Origin: an uncultured Collinsella sp.
Lineage (GTDB): Bacteria; Actinomycetota; Coriobacteriia; Coriobacteriales; Coriobacteriaceae
Assembly (NCBI GenBank): GCA_900550205.1
Contig: URRJ01000058.1
Coordinates: forward strand, 1 to 10,987
Direction: 5' to 3'
Length of the DNA stretch: 10,987 bases
How positions within the stretch are numbered: the first letter of the stretch is position 1; the number at the start of each line of letters is the position of its first letter. Below are positions 1 through 5,387 of the stretch, piece by piece. The notes under the pieces are model-generated. The model was given only the letters and a program-made list of their open reading frames with translations. It did not search any database and was not told the DNA's origin. Made by a program: the position numbers and the translations under genes.

Positions 1-84
1 GTCCATAATTACGCCGCCCTTGAGCATCTGTGCGAGCTCGCGGTTGAGTTTGACGCGATCTGCCTTGCTGGTCTGTTCTGCCAT
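1..84 (-). CDS. pdxS: Pyridoxal 5'-phosphate synthase lyase subunit PdxS, N-terminal 28 residues (runs off the window)
   Basis: Reading leftward from the ATG at 84, the frame gives 28 codons beginning MAEQTSKADRVKLNREL and ending QMLKGGVIMD. The segment LAQMLKGGVIMD is the hallmark N-terminus of PdxS (SNZ/PdxS family), the synthase half of the PdxS-PdxT complex. That complex makes PLP from ribose 5-phosphate, glyceraldehyde 3-phosphate and glutamine-derived ammonia in the cytosol. An AAGGGAGC Shine-Dalgarno on the minus strand (89-96) sits about 6 nt before the start. The gene diverges from a MocR-type regulator, the usual arrangement for pdxS and pdxR, which supports both assignments. The rest of the gene, and any pdxT, lie outside the window. 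Confidence 0.9.
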   Translation of the reverse strand, partial: MAEQTSKADRVKLNRELAQMLKGGVIMD

Positions 85-229
85 GGTTGCTCCCTTGGTT
101 GGCATGTGCATTGCTTGACGGAACATCCTATCGGGGAGCTGGGTATGGCGAAATACTCAGTTTTCGAGATAATAACAAGGTCAGACTAATACCAGATTGA
201 ATGACCCGATAAGGTCAGGTGATAGGCTC
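85..229. promoter_or_regulatory. Divergent pdxS/pdxR control region with AAGGTCAG direct repeats
   Basis: This 145-bp gap separates divergent pdxS and pdxR. On the minus strand, TTGTTA (178-173) and TATTTC (155-150) are 17 bp apart and form a plausible sigma-70-type promoter for pdxS. The octamer AAGGTCAG occurs twice in the same orientation, at 177-184 and 211-218 (34-bp period). The copies lie just upstream of the pdxS -35 and close to the pdxR start, where a regulator could activate pdxS and repress itself. MocR regulators are known to bind direct repeats. Assigning these repeats as PdxR sites is inference; no pdxR promoter is obvious by eye. Confidence 0.45.
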
Positions 230-1669
230 ATGCTTGACTACAATTTGGAAAAACGCGGCGAAGCATCGCTCTATGAGTATGTTTACCAGCAAATTCGAGA
301 TGATATCGTTGCTGGGCGCATTGCGGCGGGAGAGCATCTGCCCTCCAAACGCGCCTTTGCCAATCATCTGGGAATCAGTGTCATTACCATCGAGAATGCA
401 TATAGTCAGTTGCTTGCCGAGGGTTATATTTGCTCAAAGCCGAGGCGTGGCTACTACGCTTGCAAGCTTCCGGATGCACCGGTTTTGCCTTTGGTTACGG
501 GGGATATCGACCGCGATGCTGTCTCTATGGACCTCGGCGCGCCTGACGCCGATGGGCGTGCCGAGCGATTCGATGCACTTTCTCCTTCCGCTTTGGAGGC
601 GGCGCGGCTTTGGCAAAGCGCGCTACGGGCGACGCTGACGTCCGAAGACGAACGCGAAATCTTTTCGCCCGCACCGGCACAGGGCACCGCTCGGCTAAGA
701 CGCGCAATCGCTCACCATCTGCGTGGGACGAGAGGCATGAATGTCGATCCTAATAACATTGTTATCGGTGCGGGCGCCCAGCTGCTCGATACCATGTTGG
801 TTCAGTTGCTTGGAGCCGACAAGGTGTATGCCGTTGAGGACCCGGGCTATTTGCGCCTGACGCGCATCTATCAGGCTATGGGCTGCAAAGTTCGACATAT
901 CCCGTTGGATGATGAGGGCGTGGACTTGAGCGCTCTGCAGAAAACCGGGACCGATGTCCTTCACCTGATGCCGTCCCATCAGTATCCGACTGGCCTTGTG
1001 ACGAGCATTGCGCGTCGCTATGCGCTGCTGAGCTGGGCCGCCGAGCGACCGGGTCGGTATCTCATCGAAGATGACTTTGATTGCGAGTTTCGTCTGGCCG
1101 GCAAGCCGATTCCCGCGCTTGCTTCGATTGATGCCGCTCAATCGGTCATCTACACCAACACGTTTTCGAAGAGCCTTTCATCGGCGTTGCGTCTAGCGTA
1201 CATGGTGTTGCCCGATGAGCTGATGGAGCGGTTTAGGTGCAACCTTGGTTTCTACGCCTCGTCGGTGAGTTCTGTCGACCAGGTCGCTTTGGCTCGTTTG
1301 CTGGAATCGGGTGATTACGAGCGACATGTGAACCGCGTGCGCGTCCGTGCTCGCGAGGCGCGTGATGGCCTAGCGGCGCTTGTACGGAAAGCGTTTCCGG
1401 CAGGGGAGGTCTCGATCGAGCATACAGACGCGGGCCTTTGCTGCACCGTGGTTGCGCAGCGCGGAGCGGATGGAAGCTCTTTTGTGCCGGCCCTCAGGCG
1501 CTCGAGTATTCCGTTTATTGATATCAGTGACTGTTATTGGTGTGCCGATGGCGCGTCTGTCCCTGAAAACCCGACTCGAATCCTTGTACAGTATGACGAT
1601 TTGAGTCCAAACGTGCTAAATACCTTGGAATTGCAGCTAATGGGGGCACTCTGCAACCTAAGTGAGTAG
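230..1669 (+). CDS. pdxR: PdxR-like MocR-family transcriptional regulator (GntR winged helix fused to class I aminotransferase fold)
   Basis: Residues about 8-80 form a GntR-type winged helix (LYEYVYQQIRDDIVAGRI, then LPSKRAFANHLGIS, ending AEGYICSKPRRGYYA). Residues about 100-470 form an aminotransferase fold with VEDPGY, the PSHQYPTG motif, EDDFDCEF and the PLP lysine in NTFSKSLSSALRL (Lys314). The protein is 479 aa, normal for MocR/GabR regulators. They bind PLP as an effector rather than catalysing transamination. Divergence from pdxS makes PdxR, the PLP-responsive regulator of pdxST, the best reading. I chose ATG 230 because AGGTGA at 217-222 lies 7 nt upstream; the TTG at 197 (490 aa) has no good ribosome site and would put the operator-like repeat inside the gene. 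The last codons (LSE-stop) lie within the 119-bp repeat element. Confidence 0.85.
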   Translation: MLDYNLEKRGEASLYEYVYQQIRDDIVAGRIAAGEHLPSKRAFANHLGISVITIENAYSQLLAEGYICSKPRRGYYACKLPDAPVLPLVTGDIDRDAVSMDLGAPDADGRAERFDALSPSALEAARLWQSALRATLTSEDEREIFSPAPAQGTARLRRAIAHHLRGTRGMNVDPNNIVIGAGAQLLDTMLVQLLGADKVYAVEDPGYLRLTRIYQAMGCKVRHIPLDDEGVDLSALQKTGTDVLHLMPSHQYPTGLVTSIARRYALLSWAAERPGRYLIEDDFDCEFRLAGKPIPALASIDAAQSVIYTNTFSKSLSSALRLAYMVLPDELMERFRCNLGFYASSVSSVDQVALARLLESGDYERHVNRVRVRAREARDGLAALVRKAFPAGEVSIEHTDAGLCCTVVAQRGADGSSFVPALRRSSIPFIDISDCYWCADGASVPENPTRILVQYDDLSPNVLNTLELQLMGALCNLSE

Positions 1670-1778
1670 ACTTTTGGAACTTTGGCGATCAGGCAGTTTT
1701 GTAACAAGCTATCTACCTGCGGTTTTGAAAAGCAGGATGACTGGTCTGCTCGGGATGCTCCAAAAAGTCTACTCACTT
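1660..1778. repeat. 119-bp inverted-repeat-bounded element, copy 1
   Basis: The ends AAGTGAGTAGACTTTT (1660-1675) and AAAAGTCTACTCACTT (1763-1778) are a perfect 16-bp inverted repeat, extendable to about 21 bp with one bulge and one mismatch. The element is exactly as long as a second copy at 3079-3197 and about 82% identical to it without gaps by my hand alignment. It starts inside pdxR and supplies its Ser, Glu and TAG stop. There is no transposase and no clear target-site duplication. Possible identities are a MITE-like element, a structured RNA or terminator, or a recombination site. Minus-strand frames through the two copies differ about as often as expected without coding selection, so I do not call a protein here. 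Confidence 0.85.
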
Positions 1779-1811
1779 GCCGCGCAAAGCTTCCGCACGA
1801 GAGAAAAAGGG

Positions 1812-1877
1812 GTTTTCAACAGGGCTTCGTCCAGTTTTTGGCAAGCTTTTGGTCAGTTGGGGAGGGCTGTTGAAAAC
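1812..1877. repeat. 66-bp segment bounded by an 11-bp perfect inverted repeat
   Basis: GTTTTCAACAG (1812-1822) and CTGTTGAAAAC (1867-1877) are perfect inverse complements separated by 44 bp. The segment lies in the 182-bp non-coding stretch between the first 119-bp element and the start of the DUF559-like gene. It could be a second small repeat family, a hairpin in the leader of that gene, or a chance structure. A weaker GGCGC/GCGCC pair follows near 1895-1918. No function can be assigned from the sequence. Confidence 0.5.
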
Positions 1878-1960
1878 TTAGCGGTCCGTTCGGCGCCATT
1901 TTCGGTGCGTTTGCGCCAATGCGAGACCGGCTGGGTTGATATTCGTGTTTTCCTGTGCCT

Positions 1961-3088
1961 ATGAAGGATCTACTTTGTGACATATCGGCTTTTAGATACT
2001 GGCGTTTGCCCCCTCAGGTCCGCGCTTTGTGTCCGCCGCTTCCACGGCCGGAAGAAGACCGGCAGCGATATGACCTCGCCCGTAACCCGACGGCTGCGGT
2101 TGTGCTCGGTTTTCCGTTGTACACATTGGTTCGGACAAGAAACAAGCGGACTTGCCCTGCCGGCATTAGGCAGCGGCTGTTCCTTGGTGAGCTCCCCAGG
2201 GAATCCGTGCTGGAAACGGAGCATGGATTTTTGGTTACGTCTCCTTTACTGACGGCATTCATCATGTCGCGGCATCTGACGGATCTTCAGCTTCTTTTGG
2301 TATTGGCGGAGATGTGCGGCTTGTTTGCGGTGTGCGCTCTGCCGGCGGCACTTGAGGCGGAGCTTACGCGTGCAATTGATTCGGGCGCGATTTCGACAAC
2401 GTTCGGTTGGGTGCGCTGCCCGTCCGAGGGCGGCACCGCCTCAAATTTATGGCGTCGAGACGCTTTGGTTTTGGGCGGAGACCTTGACCGTTTTTGTTCA
2501 GATGTTTGCGGGATGCGTTACGGCAATAGATTTATGGCGGTATCGCAACTCGTTCCATTGGGTGCCGCGTCGCCTTTTGAGGTTGAGGCGTATTTGTTGC
2601 TTGGACTGCCGCGATCCTTGGGAGGCGAAGGGTTTTGCGGCATAGAACTCAATGTCGAAGTGACGTTAAGCACAAGTGCTCGAGCGATTGTTGGAAAGTC
2701 CCGTGTGTATATCGATCTACTTTTGTCTTCGCCGGACGGCAGACGACAGGTGGCCATTGAATGTCAGGGAAAAGCCTCGCACGGACGCGCGGGGGATGGC
2801 TTGCGTGACGCTGACCGCATGACGGCCCTTCAGGCCATGGGCTACGATGTGCTTCTCCTGACACACAGACAGATATCCGATGAGGATAGATTCCGCGCGA
2901 TCGTTAAGGCCGTATGCAGGATGCTCGATGCTGAATATCGTGATAAAAGCTCAGATGAGCAAAGGGCCGAGGCATTACTCCGGTCTGAACTATTTGTTGA
3001 CTGGACAAAATTGGGAGTAATCGACGAAAAGATGCCCGTTAGACACAAAACAGCTCGATCTTGGACGGCTGCGGTTCTAAGTGAGTAG
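1961..3088 (+). CDS. Coriobacterial DUF559-like protein (putative PD-(D/E)XK nuclease fold), function unknown
   Basis: This is a 375-aa protein of a type I recognise from Coriobacteriia but cannot name functionally. The N-terminus (CDISAFRYWRLPP) resembles the S-x-x-A-x-x-x-W opening of that group, followed by FPLYTLVRTRNKR and a conserved middle (SPLLTAFIMSRHLTDLQLLL). Further on come PFEVEAYLLLGLPRSLGG and a DUF559-like C-terminus: YIDLLL (Asp252), then VAIECQGKASHG (Glu267, His near 273), DADRMTALQAMGYDVLLLT. Spacing of the acidic residues and the D-x-x-R-x-x-x-L-x-x-x-GY helix fit a Vsr/DUF559-type endonuclease fold. However, the usual Lys after the catalytic Glu is replaced by Gln or displaced, so activity is uncertain. 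The start is ATG 1961 or GTG 1955; neither has a Shine-Dalgarno. The gene lies between two 119-bp repeats, and its stop lies in the second. A defence or toxin-like role is inference only. Confidence 0.65.
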   Translation: MKDLLCDISAFRYWRLPPQVRALCPPLPRPEEDRQRYDLARNPTAAVVLGFPLYTLVRTRNKRTCPAGIRQRLFLGELPRESVLETEHGFLVTSPLLTAFIMSRHLTDLQLLLVLAEMCGLFAVCALPAALEAELTRAIDSGAISTTFGWVRCPSEGGTASNLWRRDALVLGGDLDRFCSDVCGMRYGNRFMAVSQLVPLGAASPFEVEAYLLLGLPRSLGGEGFCGIELNVEVTLSTSARAIVGKSRVYIDLLLSSPDGRRQVAIECQGKASHGRAGDGLRDADRMTALQAMGYDVLLLTHRQISDEDRFRAIVKAVCRMLDAEYRDKSSDEQRAEALLRSELFVDWTKLGVIDEKMPVRHKTARSWTAAVLSE

Positions 3089-3197
3089 ACTTTTGACGCT
3101 TTGGCGACCTGGCCGTTTTGCAACAAGTCATTTACCTGCGGATTTATAAAGCAATATGGATGGTCTGCTCGGCAAGTTCCAAAAAGCCTACTCACCT
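3079..3197. repeat. 119-bp inverted-repeat-bounded element, copy 2
   Basis: This is the partner of the element at 1660-1778, of identical length and orientation. Left end AAGTGAGTAGACTTTT (3079-3094) is identical to copy 1. The right end (3182-3197) matches the left with two mismatches, and the pairing extends outward to CTA/TAG (3077-3199). The best conserved interior blocks are CTTTGGCGA, AACAAG, ACCTGCGG, GGTCTGCTCGG and TCCAAAAAG. As with copy 1, it begins inside the upstream gene, giving the same last residues (LSE) and TAG stop. The small inner CCTGC/GCAGG hairpin of copy 1 is not conserved, so only the terminal stem looks maintained. Confidence 0.85.
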
Positions 3198-3263
3198 AGT
3201 TTTTGATGAGAAGCCGATGCTGAAGGTGGTTTTATTTCAGGGCGTTAACGAGTCCTCGAGACA

Positions 3264-3294
3264 TAAAAAGGCCCGAACCAATACGGTCCGGGCC
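3264..3294 (-). terminator. Rho-independent terminator of the rubrerythrin gene
   Basis: On the minus strand a GGCCCGGACC / GGTTCGGGCC stem (one mismatched pair, 5-nt loop, 3270-3294) is followed directly by five T residues (3269-3265). It lies about 35 nt past the rubrerythrin stop at 3330. Confidence 0.85.
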
Positions 3295-3329
3295 TCATCG
3301 AGCTAGGGGTTATGTCTCAGGCGTTTGGC

Positions 3330-3902
3330 TTAGCCAAAGTAGCGCTTGAGCAGGCCGGCGAAAGCCTTGCCGTGGCGGGCCTCGTCGCGGGCCATCTCAT
3401 GGACGGTGTCGTGAATGGCGTCAAGGCCGTTCTTCTTCGCGCAGGCAGCCAGCTCGAACTTGCCATTGGTCGCGCCGAACTCACAGTCCACACGCCAGGC
3501 GAGGTTCTTCTTGGTGGAATCGGTCATGTTGCTCTCGAGATCGCTGCCGAGGAGCTCCGCGAACTTGGCGGCGTGCTCGGCTTCCTCGTAGGCGGCTTTC
3601 TCCCAGTACAGGCCGATCTCGGGATAGCCCTCGCGATGAGCGACGCGAGCCATGGCCAGGTACATACCGACCTCAGAGCACTCGCCCTCAAAGTTGGCGC
3701 GCAGGTCGGCAACGATGTCCTCGGAGACGCCCTCCATCTTGGCGACGCCCACGACGTGCTCGGCAGCCCACTCGAGCTGGCCCTCCTCCTGCTTCAGGAA
3801 ACGAGAACCGGGAACGCCGCACTGGGGGCACTTGAAATCCTCGGGCAGCTGGTCGCCGTCGAACTCTTCCACATAACCGCAAACGGGGCAAACAAACTTC
3901 AT
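3330..3902 (-). CDS. Rubrerythrin with N-terminal rubredoxin domain (reverse rubrerythrin / NADH peroxidase type)
   Basis: The 190-aa protein has a rubredoxin-type Fe(Cys)4 site first (CPVC at 5-8, CPQC at 25-28), then a ferritin-like di-iron four-helix domain. Iron-ligand motifs are visible: FEGECSEVGMY (Glu72/Glu74), EEAEH (Glu107-x-x-His110), and EMARDEARH (Glu169, Glu174-x-x-His177). Classical rubrerythrins carry rubredoxin at the C-terminus; this order is that of clostridial reverse rubrerythrins. Those reduce hydrogen peroxide, and to a degree oxygen, with electrons from NADH via a partner reductase in the cytosol. The start is ATG 3902, with AAAGGA 7 nt upstream on the minus strand; a 35-residue upstream extension is open but lacks such a site and does not resemble the family. 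It is monocistronic, with its own terminator. Confidence 0.9.
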   Translation of the reverse strand: MKFVCPVCGYVEEFDGDQLPEDFKCPQCGVPGSRFLKQEEGQLEWAAEHVVGVAKMEGVSEDIVADLRANFEGECSEVGMYLAMARVAHREGYPEIGLYWEKAAYEEAEHAAKFAELLGSDLESNMTDSTKKNLAWRVDCEFGATNGKFELAACAKKNGLDAIHDTVHEMARDEARHGKAFAGLLKRYFG

Positions 3903-3938
3903 GATTCGATCCTTTCGATCGATGGCGATGGGGCGCTT

Positions 3939-4014
3939 GTCCGGTCCCGTAAGGGCCCTCTCCGGACGTGCGTTTTGACGAGTTCTATTATCCATAAATG
4001 CAACCAAATGTGAA
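3939..4014 (-). promoter_or_regulatory. Candidate rubrerythrin promoter and hairpin leader
   Basis: On the minus strand TTCACA (4014-4009) and GATAAT (3992-3987) are 16 bp apart, a plausible sigma-70-type promoter in a locally AT-rich region. Transcription from it would give a leader of about 75 nt. That leader contains a hairpin with outer arms GTCCGG/CCGGAC (3939-3967) and a partly paired interior. It might affect mRNA stability or translation. No known riboswitch was recognised. Confidence 0.4.
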
Positions 4015-4061
4015 GCCTATTAGGAATGATTTTTAATAAAACAATTTTGAGATATGAAGAT

Positions 4062-4075
4062 GTTGATTGATTAAC
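4062..4075. promoter_or_regulatory. Operator-like dyad, upstream half of a pair
   Basis: GTTGATTGATTAAC is an imperfect dyad (GTTGA-N4-TTAAC) matching a second site at 4126-4139. It lies between the divergent rubrerythrin and alcohol dehydrogenase genes. A TetR- or MarR-type dimer would suit this size, but no such regulator is in the window. Confidence 0.4.
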
Positions 4076-4106
4076 GATTGGCGGGCCGTCTTTGACCGCC
4101 GCTGAG

Positions 4107-4139
4107 TACAATCGGTCGAGCAAATGTTGACCAATCAAC
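4107..4139 (+). promoter_or_regulatory. Candidate -10 box and downstream operator-like dyad for the alcohol dehydrogenase operon
   Basis: TACAAT at 4107-4112 is a possible -10 box; no convincing -35 lies at the standard distance. GTTGACCAATCAAC at 4126-4139 is a perfect 5-bp dyad with a 4-bp centre, just downstream of the expected transcription start and before the AAGGAG ribosome site (4145-4150). Together with the similar dyad 64 bp upstream it brackets the promoter, a layout typical of repression. The role is inferred. Confidence 0.4.
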
Positions 4140-4158
4140 AAATGAAGGAGTTTCCTTT

Positions 4159-5379
4159 ATGCATCTAGCCCGCCGCGCCTGGTGCCGAACGTATCAAACG
4201 GTTTTTCGCATCGCATTGCCGGTGCTGCCCTATACCGAGCCACGCATTCTGGAGCACGCTGAGGATGTGCCCACAGTGCTTCAAAAGCGTTCGATACAGC
4301 GGGTTCTTATCGTGACGGATCCCGGCATTGCCCGTCTGGGGCTCACGGCACCGCTCGAGACAGCGCTCGCGTCCAAGGGAATTGGCGTTGCGGTCTATGC
4401 CAAAACATCAGCGAACCCCACGGTCTCAAACGTGGAAGAAGCGGCGTCCCTGTATCGAGAGCGCGCCTGCCAGGCCATTATCGGCTTTGGCGGTGGCTCG
4501 GCCATGGACTGCGCCAAGGGCGTGGGCGCACGCATCGCGCAGCCAAACAAGCCCATCAACAAGATGCGAGGGCTGCTGCGGATTCATCGTCGCCTGCCGC
4601 TGCTTATCGCCGTTCCCACCACGGCAGGTACGGGAAGTGAGGTCACGCTTGCGGCAGTAATTACCGATGACGAGACACACTACAAGTATCCCATTAACGA
4701 CTTTGTGCTTATCCCGCGCTTCGCGGTGCACGACCCCGAGTTTACGCGCGGCCTGCCCGCTTCCATTACGGGACAAACGGGCATGGACGCCCTGACGCAT
4801 GCCGTCGAGGCGTTTATCGGGCGAAGCACCACACCCTATACGCGCAAGATGGCGCGACAGGCGGTTCAGCTCATCCACGACAATTTGCTCGAGGCCTATG
4901 AGCATGGCGATGACATGCGTGCGCGTCGCAATATGCTTTCGGCGGCGTATAAGGCGGGTGTTGCCTTTACGCGCTCCTATGTTGGATACGTTCATGCCAT
5001 CGCACACAGCCTGGGCGGGCGTTACGGGATTCCGCACGGCTTGGCCAATGCTATCATCCTGCCGCACATGCTTCGCGCTTATGGTGAAGCTGCTGCTCCT
5101 AAGCTCGCTGATCTCGCCCGCATGGCCGGCATCGCGCCGGTTAACGCGCAGGACAGCCTGGCGGCCGAGGCCTTTATCGATTGGGTCGACCGCATGAACG
5201 CCGCCTTGGACGTTCCCCAATATGTGACGGGCATTCGCCGCTCTGACATTCCGCAGATGGCAGCACATGCCGATGCCGAGGCCAATCCGCTGTACCCCGT
5301 TCCGCTTTTGATGGACCGTTTGGAGCTCGAGCGTATGTACGAAGTCGTCGCGGGTGGTATGTTTGAGGACAAGAACTAG
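4159..5379 (+). CDS. Iron-containing (group III) alcohol dehydrogenase
   Basis: This 406-aa NAD(P)-dependent dehydrogenase interconverts primary alcohols and aldehydes. The N-terminal half has a Rossmann-like domain with the GGGSAMDCAKG dinucleotide loop (about 111-121) and PTTAGTGSEVT. The helical C-terminal half carries the metal site: Asp210 and His214 in TGMDALTHAVEAF, and His279 and His293 in GYVHAIAHSLGGRYGIPHGLANA. All four Fe2+ ligands expected from FucO-type enzymes are present, and length is normal for the family. AAGGAG (4145-4150) lies 8 nt before the ATG. The gene is directly followed by an aldehyde dehydrogenase whose ribosome site overlaps its stop, so the two form an operon. 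The substrate cannot be read from sequence; short-chain alcohols or lactaldehyde/propanediol-type compounds are possible. Confidence 0.9.
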   Translation: MHLARRAWCRTYQTVFRIALPVLPYTEPRILEHAEDVPTVLQKRSIQRVLIVTDPGIARLGLTAPLETALASKGIGVAVYAKTSANPTVSNVEEAASLYRERACQAIIGFGGGSAMDCAKGVGARIAQPNKPINKMRGLLRIHRRLPLLIAVPTTAGTGSEVTLAAVITDDETHYKYPINDFVLIPRFAVHDPEFTRGLPASITGQTGMDALTHAVEAFIGRSTTPYTRKMARQAVQLIHDNLLEAYEHGDDMRARRNMLSAAYKAGVAFTRSYVGYVHAIAHSLGGRYGIPHGLANAIILPHMLRAYGEAAAPKLADLARMAGIAPVNAQDSLAAEAFIDWVDRMNAALDVPQYVTGIRRSDIPQMAAHADAEANPLYPVPLLMDRLELERMYEVVAGGMFEDKN

Positions 5380-5387
5380 GAGGGCCC

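Noticed and set aside
197..229. TTG start at 197 for PdxR
   Set aside because: No suitable Shine-Dalgarno precedes it, while ATG 230 has AGGTGA 7 nt upstream and matches the usual N-terminus of the family.
1534..1776. Minus-strand frame through repeat copy 1 giving MSRLFGASRADQ and ending in KVYSLR, with a similar frame through copy 2 (2842-3195)
   Set aside because: The two peptides are about 65% identical while the DNA is about 82% identical. That is what unselected substitution would give, and the frames run into the antisense of real genes. The likeness comes from the DNA element, not from a protein.
1660..1778. Integron attC site
   Set aside because: The 119-bp length and position after a stop codon fit, but the GTTRRRY/RYYYAAC core sites of attC are not seen at the ends and no integrase is present. 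The resemblance is kept only as a hypothesis about behaviour.
3312..4013. Long plus-strand frame of 233 codons opposite the rubrerythrin gene
   Set aside because: It is the antisense shadow of a well-supported rubrerythrin gene; its product has no recognisable domain and the real gene has a ribosome site and terminator.
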